Source of the DNA: Rhizobium sp. RM
Lineage (GTDB): Bacteria; Pseudomonadota; Alphaproteobacteria; Rhizobiales; Rhizobiaceae
Direction of reading: 5' to 3'
DNA: 64,000 bases
NCBI RefSeq assembly: GCF_013390595.1
Contig: NZ_JACAWV010000008.1
Coordinates: 62,001 to 126,000 of the forward strand
Shown here: one piece after another, positions 17,975 to 26,593 of the stretch
Layout of the letters: each line of letters opens with the position of its first letter
Numbering within the stretch: the first letter of the stretch is position 1
Made by a program: the position numbers and the translations under genes
Notes under the pieces: model-generated
What the model was told of the DNA's origin: nothing
Seen by the model: the letters and a program-made list of their open reading frames with translations, nothing else
The model's database searches: none

Positions 17975-19054
17975 TCAGCCAGCGACTTGTTTCGTTTCCG
18001 GCAGTGCAGCGGGTTCGAAAGTCTGACCCGAGATGACAGCCGGAGTGGATTGTGGGCCACTCGCCACGCCGTAAGGCGACAGCGGGGTGCAGACCACGGA
18101 ATTCAGTGCCTTGGCGATATCGATGCCTTCCTTGCCACCGCCGCCATTGGCGTCGATGTGCATCATGTCGCGCATGCAGAGCTTGTTCGGTTCGACGCAG
18201 CGGTTGAGGATCGCGTCGTAAAGTTCCGGATCGACATTGGCGAAGTACTGCACAGGCTCGCGCTCGGAAGGCTTGGCGAAGTCCAGATACTCCATGCGGC
18301 CGAATGGCTTGCCGCCATCCTTGATCTTGGCGACCCACTGGTCGAAGCCTTGCTGGCTCAGACCATGGAACTTGAAGCGCATGTGCGAGAAGCCCGGGCC
18401 GGAGAAGTTGGCAGAAAAGCCGTCATAAACGCCTTCCTTGTTGATCACTGCGTGCAGCTTGGTCTGCATGCCGCCCATGGCGTAGATCTGGCCAGCCAGA
18501 GCCGGAACGAAGAACGAGTTCATCGCCGTTGTGCCGGTGATCTTGAAGTTGATCGGAACATCAACCGGGGCTGCGAACTCGTTGACGCTGCCGATGCCGA
18601 GTTCCGGATAGAAGAACAGCCACTTCCAGTCCATTGCCACCACTTCAACGGTGATCGGCTTGACCTCTGCCGTGACCTGACGGTTTTCGTCGATGCGGTC
18701 GATCGGGCGATAAGGGTCGAGACGGTGGGTCGCGATCCAGGTCACGGTGCCGAGCATCAGAATGATGGCGACAGGGGCAGACCAGATGATCATTTCCAGA
18801 CGTGTCGAATGATGCCACTCAGGATCGTAATCCGTGGACTTGGCTGACTCGCGGTATTTCCACGCGAAAAACAGCGTCAGTGCCAGAACCGGAACGATGA
18901 TCAGCAACATCAGAACGGTGGACGTGATGATGAGGTCGGCCTGCTGGCGGGCGACATCCCCCGAAGGGTTCATCACGACGAGGTTACAGCCGCTGAGCAG
19001 CAGCAGCGACGACAGGCCCCCAAGGGCCGTGGAGAATTTCTTGATCGTGCGCAC
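17975..19054 (-). CDS. cyoA: Cytochrome o ubiquinol oxidase subunit II
   Basis: Periplasmic cupredoxin-domain subunit with a lipoprotein signal: GTG start, LLLLSGC lipobox with Cys23, then two transmembrane helices at about 40-65 and 85-108. VPALAGQIYAMGGMQT and SGPGFSHMRFK match quinol-oxidase subunit II. The Cu-A cysteines of cytochrome c oxidases are absent, which identifies quinol as electron donor. The 359-residue length from the GTG at 19054 fits. Longer in-frame starts upstream would bury the signal peptide and were rejected. First gene of the operon. Confidence 0.94.
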   Translation of the reverse strand: MRTIKKFSTALGGLSSLLLLSGCNLVVMNPSGDVARQQADLIITSTVLMLLIIVPVLALTLFFAWKYRESAKSTDYDPEWHHSTRLEMIIWSAPVAIILMLGTVTWIATHRLDPYRPIDRIDENRQVTAEVKPITVEVVAMDWKWLFFYPELGIGSVNEFAAPVDVPINFKITGTTAMNSFFVPALAGQIYAMGGMQTKLHAVINKEGVYDGFSANFSGPGFSHMRFKFHGLSQQGFDQWVAKIKDGGKPFGRMEYLDFAKPSEREPVQYFANVDPELYDAILNRCVEPNKLCMRDMMHIDANGGGGKEGIDIAKALNSVVCTPLSPYGVASGPQSTPAVISGQTFEPAALPETKQVAG

Positions 19055-19127
19055 GTTCTTAAACTCGATTATTTCATTGTGTGTCGGGGTTAGTTGCCAA
19101 ACGTCATTTAATAAATGCGTAATTTTG

Positions 19128-19157
19128 TCGCGGCGCAGCGATTTTTCGCGGCGCAGC
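19128..19157. repeat. 12-bp tandem direct repeat upstream of cyoA
   Basis: TCGCGGCGCAGC occurs at 19128-19139 and again at 19146-19157, an 18-bp period, 74 bp before the cyoA start in the cyoA/MFS divergent region. It has the form of a tandem regulator binding site. The rest of 19055-19351 shows nothing clear. Confidence 0.5.
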
Positions 19158-19351
19158 AAGAAAAGCATGGAACCCTTTCGGACGCGGATGTCGGGGGGAT
19201 TATCGCATAGAGCCCTATTGGGGCAAGCCCTCTTGGGGGATTCTGTTTGACGGCCTTCAACCCCTGTGTGACAATCCGTCGCATGTAACGTGAACGGAAG
19301 AGGAGCCGTTGGCGTTACCGACATAGTTCGCGATACGCAGGAGGGAATATC

Positions 19352-20677
19352 ATGAGTTATATCGATACGGCCTCATCCTATAATGGGCCGAATGGATCAC
19401 ACGGACAGACCGCGCCTGTTGCCGTTGATCCGGATCGCATCACAATCGCAGTCATTCTGGCGCGGATGACCGAGTTTTTCGACTTCTTCGTTTATGCTCT
19501 CGCATCTGCACTCGTCTTTCCGTACGTGTTTTTCTCTTTTGCGGACCCGCTGACGGCAACCCTCTATTCCTTCGCGGTCTTTTCACTGGCCTTTATCGCA
19601 AGGCCGATCGGCTCCCTCGTTTTCCTGCAGATCGATCGAAAGTTTGGCCGTGCCGTCAAGTTGACAGCCGCGCTGTTCACGCTCTGTGGTTCCACCATGG
19701 CGATCAGCTTCCTTCCCTCTTTCGCGGAAGCGGGCATTATCGCGCCCGTCTTGCTGGCAGTCTTCCGTTTCGGTCAGGGTCTCGGTCTTGGCGGTGCGTG
19801 GGACGGGCTGGTATCGTTGCTGGCAATGAATGCGCCGGCCAAGCAGCGCGGATGGTACGCAATGATGCCGCAGATTGGTGCGGCCATGGGCTTCGGCCTC
19901 GCCAGCGCATTCTTCATCATCTTCGTGACGCAGCTTTCCACCCCGGAATTCCTGGCGTGGGGCTGGCGTTTCCCGTTCTTTGTGGCGCTTGCACTCAATG
20001 TATTGGCGCTGTTTGCGCGTCTTCGCATGATTGTTACACCTGAATTCCAGGCCATGCTCGAGCAGCATGAACTTGAACCGAAGCCGATGTTCGAAATGTT
20101 GCGCAACCAGTCACGCGTCGTTTTCACCGGTGCTTTCGTGCCGCTGGCAAGCTTCGCGCTGTTCCACCTGGTCACGGTTTTCCCGATTAGCTGGGTGACG
20201 CTCAACACAAATCAGCGACTGTCGGACTTCCTGTTTGTGCAATTCGTCAGCGCCATTATCGGTGGCGGCATGATTGTGCTTTCGGGTGTCCTCGCGGATC
20301 GCATCGGTCGCCGCAAGCTTTTGGGTATCGCGGCGGTGCTGATCGGTATCTTCAGTTTCATCGCGCCGGTATTGCTTGGCGCAGGTGATATCGGCCGGTA
20401 CCTCTTCGTACTGATCGGTTTCTCGCTTCTCGGTCTTTCTTTCGGCCAGGCGGGCGGGGCTCTGGCATCCCGGTTCAGCCGTGAATACCGCTATACGGGC
20501 GCATCTCTGACCTCCGATATTTCCTGGCTCATCGGCGCCGGCTTCGCGCCACTCGTCGCTCTGGGATTTTCGTCCAAATTCGGTCTCTTTGCAGTGGGGC
20601 TTTACCTGCTGTCAGGCGCGATCTGTACCCTCGTGGCGCTGCTTTTCAGCCGCACCCTGGACATGCCATCGGAGTAG
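19352..20677 (+). CDS. MFS transporter of the metabolite:H+ symporter (MHS) family
   Basis: 441-residue membrane protein with 12 predicted helices. MHS-family features are RMTEFFDFFVYALASALVFP in helix 1, RPIGSLVFLQIDRKFGR (the MFS loop 2-3 motif), FGQGLGLGGAWDG, and ADRIGRRKLLG in the second half. Related members carry proline/betaine, dicarboxylates or shikimate; the substrate here cannot be read. A good ribosome binding site (CAGGAGGGAATATC) supports the start. It is divergent from cyoA and ends in a clear terminator. Confidence 0.9.
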   Translation: MSYIDTASSYNGPNGSHGQTAPVAVDPDRITIAVILARMTEFFDFFVYALASALVFPYVFFSFADPLTATLYSFAVFSLAFIARPIGSLVFLQIDRKFGRAVKLTAALFTLCGSTMAISFLPSFAEAGIIAPVLLAVFRFGQGLGLGGAWDGLVSLLAMNAPAKQRGWYAMMPQIGAAMGFGLASAFFIIFVTQLSTPEFLAWGWRFPFFVALALNVLALFARLRMIVTPEFQAMLEQHELEPKPMFEMLRNQSRVVFTGAFVPLASFALFHLVTVFPISWVTLNTNQRLSDFLFVQFVSAIIGGGMIVLSGVLADRIGRRKLLGIAAVLIGIFSFIAPVLLGAGDIGRYLFVLIGFSLLGLSFGQAGGALASRFSREYRYTGASLTSDISWLIGAGFAPLVALGFSSKFGLFAVGLYLLSGAICTLVALLFSRTLDMPSE

Positions 20678-20708
20678 CCAGGGCAATTTAAAAATATCTT
20701 CAGCGCAA

Positions 20709-20755
20709 GCGCCGTGGAATCCTGTCGGATTTCGCGGCGTATTTGTTTTTTTATT
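20709..20755 (+). terminator. Rho-independent terminator of the MFS gene
   Basis: GCCGTGGAATCC-TGTC-GGATTTCGCGGC forms a 12-bp stem with two G-T pairs in RNA, followed by GTATTTGTTTTTTTATT. Confidence 0.8.
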
Positions 20756-20775
20756 GCGCCAGGGTCATTTTAATC

Positions 20776-20802
20776 TTGACTACATGCATCATGAAATATT
20801 AT
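20776..20802 (+). promoter_or_regulatory. Candidate promoter of the GltB-like/diflavin operon
   Basis: TTGACT (20776-20781) and TATTAT (20797-20802) with a short 15-bp spacer. It would give a leader of about 280 nt before the large gene, containing a 32-codon ORF and a GC-rich hairpin (CTGCGG/CCGCAG near 20990-21008). Confidence 0.35.
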
Positions 20803-20862
20803 GTAAGCAATACTGACGTAATTTGGCGCCTTGACGCCGTTAAATAGTCATCAGGAATGGCG

Positions 20863-20961
20863 ATGCGAACGACGAAAACGATTATTTGCGACAAAGCGGC
20901 ATCGGCCGCCGCGCTGATTGGCGCTCGCATTGTGACCGTTCGCATTATCAAACGCCGCTAA
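20863..20961 (+). CDS. Putative 32-residue leader peptide
   Basis: ATG-initiated ORF preceded by AGGAATGGCG, encoding MRTTKTIICDKAASAAALIG followed by ARIVTVRIIKRR. It is basic (five Arg, three Lys) with an Ala-rich centre. It lies wholly inside the leader of the GltB-like gene and is followed within 50 nt by a 6-bp GC-rich hairpin. It resembles an upstream regulatory ORF more than a functional enzyme, but no run of a single control codon is present. Existence as a translated peptide is a guess from position and ribosome binding site alone. Confidence 0.35.
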   Translation: MRTTKTIICDKAASAAALIGARIVTVRIIKRR

Positions 20962-21088
20962 GCAGAAAACCAAGAGGAGCAGCCAGGTCGCCTGCGGCTC
21001 CGCCCGCAGAGTGGATGGCTGTGTCAGCAGCACTTTTGGGGGGAAAAGGGCGACGACGCAGAGGAATGCGCAACGAGAGGAGACGTCC

Positions 21089-24000
21089 GTGACAACGACT
21101 GAGCAGAGCACCGGCCTTTACGATGCAGCTTTTGAAAAAAGCAGCTGTGGCGTTGGTTTCATTACGCGCAAGGACGCAGTTCAAACGCATGACGTCCTCA
21201 AGCGTGGTCATGAAGCGCTCTGTGCGGTGCCGCATCGCGGCGGCATGTCGGCGGAAGGTGTGGGGGACGGCGCCGGCATCTCGGTGGATCTGTCTCTTTC
21301 CTTCTTTCGGACGCTGACGGACAATCAGACGCTTGCTGCAGGTCGCTTTGGTGTCGGCAACTTCTTCCTGCCGCAAAACCCGGCATTTCATGAGCGTGCC
21401 ATCGGCATCATCGGTGACGCATTGGCCGAACAGGGCTTTTCCGTGTTGCTGGTCCGCGATGTTCCCGTCGACAATTCGGCGATACGCCCCGCCGCAGTGC
21501 GTTATCAATTGCCTATCCGCCAATGGGTGTTTTCGGCGCCGGCAGACTGTAAAAGCCTCGGCGAGTTCGATTGGCGCATCCACAAGGCGTTGCTGGCGAT
21601 CGAAGCGGTTGCCTACACGGTGCCGGAGCTGGCAGGTTTTTACCCACTGTCGCTGAGCGCTCGCACGCAGGTTTTCAAGGGGCGCCTCAACTCCAATGAG
21701 GTCATGCCCTATTTCTGTGACCTGGTGGACCCGCGCCACGAAGTGCACACGATGTATTTCCATACGCGCTTCTCCACCAACACCGACCCGCACCCTTCCA
21801 TGGCTCAGCCTTTCCGGTTTATGGCGCATAACGGTGAACTGAACACCGACAAGAAGAACCGGCTTTCGGAAGCGGCAGTCGCTCTGGCGCGCAATGCCAG
21901 CATCATCCGGCCGAAAGGCCAGTCTGATAGCTGCCGTCTTGACCAGACCTTGCAGGCCCGCGTCATGGAAGATGGCCTCGATCTCGTGACGGCTGTTGTC
22001 TCGATGATGCCACCAGCCTGGGAGAACGACGAGACCCTGTCATCTGCAGTCAAAGCGATGCTGGAGTATTTCTCGCTTTATGAAGAAAAGAACGATGGTC
22101 CGGCAGCGCTGATCTTTGGTGATGGCACCATCATCGGCGCCCGCCTTGACCGGCTTGGTTTGCGGCCGCTCCGGACGGTGGAGACGGAGGATTACCTCTG
22201 TGTGATGTCCGAAGCAGGTCAGATCGCGTTCCCTGCGGAAAGCGTCATCCGTCGTGGCCGTATCGAGGCGGGCGGCATGCTCTATTATGATCATGCCGAG
22301 GGTCGTGCCTGGTCGACGGTGGAAGCGCTCGAGATGCTGGCCTCTCGTCGGGATTACACGTCCTTGCTGCGGCAGGCGCGTGTCATGCTCGAGGAATTGC
22401 CGGAAGTTCCCGCAGAAAAGCAGGGTTCGCCGCTGCGTTATAATGGTGATCTGGAGCGCCACCAGCGTTACGTCGCCTATTCCCACAATCAGGAAAGCTT
22501 CAAGTTCCTGATGGACCCGATGCTGGCTTCCGGCGCTGAAAAGATTTCGGCGATGGGCTACGGCAACGCCATCAACGCCCTGTCCGACCAGGAGGGCGGG
22601 GTCGCCAAGTATTTCTCTCAACGCTTTGCGCAGGTGACCAATCCACCGCTCGACAGCATCCGTGAGGCGGATGGCATGACGCTGCGCGTCGCGCTGGGCG
22701 CCAAGCCGAACAGCGGTGCAAAGACAGCACGCCAGATCGTCGTCCGTTCTCCGATCCTGACGCATCTCGATATGCTGCGTATTCGTGAACAGGAAGAAAC
22801 GCCGGTTCGGCGTTTCGAGATGCTTTATACGCCGGTCTTCACCGAAGCGCGGGCGAATGAAGCCGCGCTGAAGCAGGCGATTGATGGCCTTTGCAACGAG
22901 ATTGCAGGTTTTGCTGCAGCAGAAGGTGGTATCGCTGTCGTGACCGACCGTCATGTAGCGGCAGACCGTGCGGCCCTGCCAATGATCATGGTCGTTTCGG
23001 CCATCAATCAGAAAATGATCGAGGAAGGGTTGCGCCTACGCGTCTCGCTGATTGTCGAGAGCGGTCAGTTTTCGTCATCGCATCACATCGCTGCAGCCCT
23101 CGGCTTCGGTGCTTCCGCCGTCTATCCGCTCGGCGTGCAGTTCCGCGCCGAAGAAAAGTTTGGCGGGGAGGCCGACAAGGCGTTCAAGCGTTTCGCCAAG
23201 GCGGCGGAAAAGTCTCTGATGAAAACAATGGGCAAGGTCGGACTTTGCACGGCGGAAAGTTACATCGGTGGCGAATTCTTCGAGCCAAACTTCCTTGATA
23301 CCGAAGACCCGGTGCTGAAGCGCTATTTCCCCAACGTGAAGACGCCTGTTGGCGGTGTCAATTTCGCTGTTATCGCACAGGCCGTTGCCGACTGGCACAA
23401 AAAGGCGCTGACGGTGAAGAGTGAAAACGATATCCCGCTGCTCGGTCTCTTCAAGGAGCGTGCCGAAGGTGCGGGTCACTCATACGGCACCACTGCCGTT
23501 CGTGGTTTCGTTGACATGACGGAAGAAAAGATCGGTTTTGACAACGGAACCGACAATGAAGACATGCTGCGTCTTCTGCCACTCAACCGGCTGGAAGATG
23601 CCTTTGGCCTGAACGACGCTGCCTATTACCACAACAGCTTCGACCGGCTGACCCCTGAGGCGATCGACAAATTCGAAGTCACGCCTGGATACCGTGCCTT
23701 CGCCCGCATGATGATGGAAGAAAGAGCACGCCGCCCCGCCGCCTTGCGCGACGTTCTGGAGTTGCCGGCCGATGTGACCTTCGCAGGTTCGGCCGAAGAG
23801 TTTCGTCGTGAAATGGGGCGGTTCTCGCGACATGGCAATAATAGCTTCATGGTCCGGGGCCTGCTGTCCGATCGTATCAATGACGATACGTTCCGTCTGC
23901 AACTGACCGGTACGCAGGGTCATAATCTGGCGCGGCTTGCCGCTCTCGGACAGTCGCTGGTTGACCGTTTCGGCCAGGACATTTCCGGTCATTGGCTGGA

Positions 24001-26593
24001 AAGCGGTGCCCTTGCCGTACAGGCAAAGGGTGAGGCGCTCGCCTACCTGTCGCTCATCCGCACTGCGCCGGACAGCATTCCGCTTGGTTCCGTCCAGAAG
24101 GCAAGCGAGATCACGGCGACACTCGCTTCCGGCGCCATGAGTCATGGTGCGCTGGTCGCTGCCGCACACGAGGCAGTGGCGCACGGCACCAATATGGTCG
24201 GCGGCATGTCAAATTCCGGTGAGGGCGGCGAGCACATCTCCCGCTATGGCACCATTCGTGCCTCGCGCATCAAGCAGTTTGCCTCTGGCCGCTTTGGTGT
24301 CTGGGCCGGCTATCTTGCCGATCCGATGCTGGAAGAAATCGAAATCAAGATTGGCCAGGGTGCCAAGCCGGGTGAGGGCGGCCAGTTGCCATCGCCCAAG
24401 GTGACTGTGGAGATCGCTGCTGCACGTGGCGGCACGCCGGGGGTCGAGCTGGTGTCGCCACCGCCGCACCACGACACCTATTCGATCGAGGACCTGGCTC
24501 AACTCATTCATGATGCCAAGGCGGCGCGTGTTCGCGTCATCGTCAAGCTAGTATCCTCGGAAGGTATCGGCACGATTGCGGTGGGTGTGGCGAAGGCTGG
24601 CGCTGATGTCATCAACGTCGCCGGTAACACCGGTGGTACGGGCGCTGCGGCCGTGACCAGCCTCAAATATACGGGCCGCGCTGCGGAAATCGGCATTGCC
24701 GAAGTCCATCAGGCACTTTGCGCCAACGGCCTGCGCGCCAAGGTCCTGCTGCGTTGTTCCGGCGCGCATCAGACGGCAAGCGACGTGGTGAAGTCGGCAC
24801 TACTCGGTGGTGACAGCTTCGAGTTCGGCACCACAGCGCTGATGATGCTGAAATGCGTCATGGCCAAGAACTGCAACATCAAGTGCCCGGCAGGACTGAC
24901 CACAAACCAGGAAGCTTTTAACGGCGACCCGCGAGCTCTGGCGCAATATCTGATGAACATTGCCCATGAAACACGCGAGATTCTCTCGGCACTTGGCCTG
25001 CCGTCGCTGCGGGAAGCCCGTGGCCGTTCGGATCTCTTGCACCTTCTCGATCACCCCGCCAGCGTCGGGCAGCTCGATCTGCGCGCCATGCTGACTGTGG
25101 TCGATGAGGTGATGATCGACGAGCCGGTCTACATGGAAAAGGACTTTGCGCTCGATGACGCGTTTGTCGAACTGGTGCGCTCTGCGCTGATCGACAGCAA
25201 GCGCGAAACCATCGAGCTTGGTGGCAACCGTTTCCTCAACAACTGCAACAAGAGCGTCGGTGGCCAGCTTGCCATCGATATCGAACGGCTGCTCAACCAT
25301 GAACTGACGGAAGAGCAGGTCGCTGGTTTGCCTTCTGTCCGCCAGGACGAGCGCGGTCGTCGCTTCCTTGAGGCCGGTTCGGTTCGGATCGACACATCGG
25401 GGTCTGCCGGTCAGTCGTTCGGCGCATTCTGCAATGACGGCATGGTGATGGTGCACACCGGCACCTGCAATGACGGCGTGGGCAAGAGCGCTTGCGGCGG
25501 AACCATTGTGGTGCGCTCACCGGGCGGCGGGTCTGAAGAGGCAGGCGGCAACGTGCTGGTCGGCAATTTTGCGCTTTTCGGCGCGACCGGCGGCCGCACC
25601 TTTGTCGAAGGGCAGGCGGGTGACCGTTTTGCTGTTCGTAACTCGGGCGCAACGGCTGTTGTTGAGGGCGTGGGCGATTTCGCCTGCGAATACATGACCA
25701 ATGGCGCGGTGCTGAACCTTGGAAGTTTCGGCAAGGGTTTCGGCAACGGCATGAGCGGTGGTTTCGTCTATCAGTACGACCCCTATGGTGATCTTCCAAA
25801 GAAGGTCAGCCACGATTCCATTTTGCTGGGATCGATCACCGGTGATGACGAACAGGCTGCCATCCATCATCAGGCTGTCCACAGCCTTTTGACCTGGCAT
25901 GTGGCGGAAACCGGTTCTGCCAAGGCAGCATGGTTGCTGGAAAACTGGGAAAGCGAAAAGCACAATTTCGTCTATGGCATGCCTCGTGCGCTTCTTCTTT
26001 ATCAGGACAGCGACGAAATCCTGAAAGCAAAGCCACGCAAGGAATTGCTGGAAGAGCTGGCGACGGCGCTTGCTGCTCATCAGGTACGCAAGTTCAAGCT
26101 GGCCTACCGTGATCGCAAGGCAGTCCTGAACGGGACTGTTCCGGGTTATGGCGAAACCGACACGGAAGACATGTTTGCGCTTCTCAACAACTACACGGTA
26201 TTGAGCATGGCGCAGGCCATTGCCATGCAGCGTGTACCGATGGCCAGCGGCCCGTCTGATCCTGCTATTGCGAAGGCCGTACGCAATCTGATCCTTACCG
26301 AAGACTACGCGCTGATGCAGCGGTTGTTGAAGTATGCCCGAGACGCTCTTTCGGATCACACCGATGAGCAGCTTGCCGTGATGATCGCTGCCAAGCGACT
26401 GGACGATTACAAGCAGGCCTTGGCACGCCGGAATATCTGGTCCGTGGATAGCCCCGGCACCTACGGCTGGATCATTCAGCAGAACAGGAAAAACATCGAA
26501 AAGATCGGGCGCCTGCCAGGCTACGAAGAACTCTTCGCCGCCCGTGCCATTCCCGACCTTGCAATTGCATCCAGCCAGAACAGGGCAGCGTGA
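21089..26593 (+). CDS. Glutamate synthase (GltB)-like protein, divergent, with C-terminal extension
   Basis: 1834 residues; classical rhizobial GltB has about 1570. Order of domains: short propeptide, then class II glutaminase domain with nucleophile Cys20 in SSCGVGF, PHRGG, RFSTNTDPHPSMAQPF and AHNGELNT (about 20-430). Next are a central domain (about 465-770) and the FMN-binding synthase barrel (about 1000-1300, GGMSNSGEGGEHIS). After these come the GXGXG beta-helix domain (about 1440-1570) and an extra helical tail to 1834. The iron-sulfur cysteines are Cys1256, Cys1262 and Cys1266 (C-x5-C-x3-C), where GltB has C-x5-C-x4-C. The usual HDGGTGASP reads NTGGTGAAA. Start GTG with GAGAGGAGA upstream. 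The stop overlaps a diflavin reductase gene. Likely transfers glutamine-derived ammonia to a keto acid using NADPH through that partner; the true acceptor is unproven. Confidence 0.85.
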   Translation: MTTTEQSTGLYDAAFEKSSCGVGFITRKDAVQTHDVLKRGHEALCAVPHRGGMSAEGVGDGAGISVDLSLSFFRTLTDNQTLAAGRFGVGNFFLPQNPAFHERAIGIIGDALAEQGFSVLLVRDVPVDNSAIRPAAVRYQLPIRQWVFSAPADCKSLGEFDWRIHKALLAIEAVAYTVPELAGFYPLSLSARTQVFKGRLNSNEVMPYFCDLVDPRHEVHTMYFHTRFSTNTDPHPSMAQPFRFMAHNGELNTDKKNRLSEAAVALARNASIIRPKGQSDSCRLDQTLQARVMEDGLDLVTAVVSMMPPAWENDETLSSAVKAMLEYFSLYEEKNDGPAALIFGDGTIIGARLDRLGLRPLRTVETEDYLCVMSEAGQIAFPAESVIRRGRIEAGGMLYYDHAEGRAWSTVEALEMLASRRDYTSLLRQARVMLEELPEVPAEKQGSPLRYNGDLERHQRYVAYSHNQESFKFLMDPMLASGAEKISAMGYGNAINALSDQEGGVAKYFSQRFAQVTNPPLDSIREADGMTLRVALGAKPNSGAKTARQIVVRSPILTHLDMLRIREQEETPVRRFEMLYTPVFTEARANEAALKQAIDGLCNEIAGFAAAEGGIAVVTDRHVAADRAALPMIMVVSAINQKMIEEGLRLRVSLIVESGQFSSSHHIAAALGFGASAVYPLGVQFRAEEKFGGEADKAFKRFAKAAEKSLMKTMGKVGLCTAESYIGGEFFEPNFLDTEDPVLKRYFPNVKTPVGGVNFAVIAQAVADWHKKALTVKSENDIPLLGLFKERAEGAGHSYGTTAVRGFVDMTEEKIGFDNGTDNEDMLRLLPLNRLEDAFGLNDAAYYHNSFDRLTPEAIDKFEVTPGYRAFARMMMEERARRPAALRDVLELPADVTFAGSAEEFRREMGRFSRHGNNSFMVRGLLSDRINDDTFRLQLTGTQGHNLARLAALGQSLVDRFGQDISGHWLESGALAVQAKGEALAYLSLIRTAPDSIPLGSVQKASEITATLASGAMSHGALVAAAHEAVAHGTNMVGGMSNSGEGGEHISRYGTIRASRIKQFASGRFGVWAGYLADPMLEEIEIKIGQGAKPGEGGQLPSPKVTVEIAAARGGTPGVELVSPPPHHDTYSIEDLAQLIHDAKAARVRVIVKLVSSEGIGTIAVGVAKAGADVINVAGNTGGTGAAAVTSLKYTGRAAEIGIAEVHQALCANGLRAKVLLRCSGAHQTASDVVKSALLGGDSFEFGTTALMMLKCVMAKNCNIKCPAGLTTNQEAFNGDPRALAQYLMNIAHETREILSALGLPSLREARGRSDLLHLLDHPASVGQLDLRAMLTVVDEVMIDEPVYMEKDFALDDAFVELVRSALIDSKRETIELGGNRFLNNCNKSVGGQLAIDIERLLNHELTEEQVAGLPSVRQDERGRRFLEAGSVRIDTSGSAGQSFGAFCNDGMVMVHTGTCNDGVGKSACGGTIVVRSPGGGSEEAGGNVLVGNFALFGATGGRTFVEGQAGDRFAVRNSGATAVVEGVGDFACEYMTNGAVLNLGSFGKGFGNGMSGGFVYQYDPYGDLPKKVSHDSILLGSITGDDEQAAIHHQAVHSLLTWHVAETGSAKAAWLLENWESEKHNFVYGMPRALLLYQDSDEILKAKPRKELLEELATALAAHQVRKFKLAYRDRKAVLNGTVPGYGETDTEDMFALLNNYTVLSMAQAIAMQRVPMASGPSDPAIAKAVRNLILTEDYALMQRLLKYARDALSDHTDEQLAVMIAAKRLDDYKQALARRNIWSVDSPGTYGWIIQQNRKNIEKIGRLPGYEELFAARAIPDLAIASSQNRAA

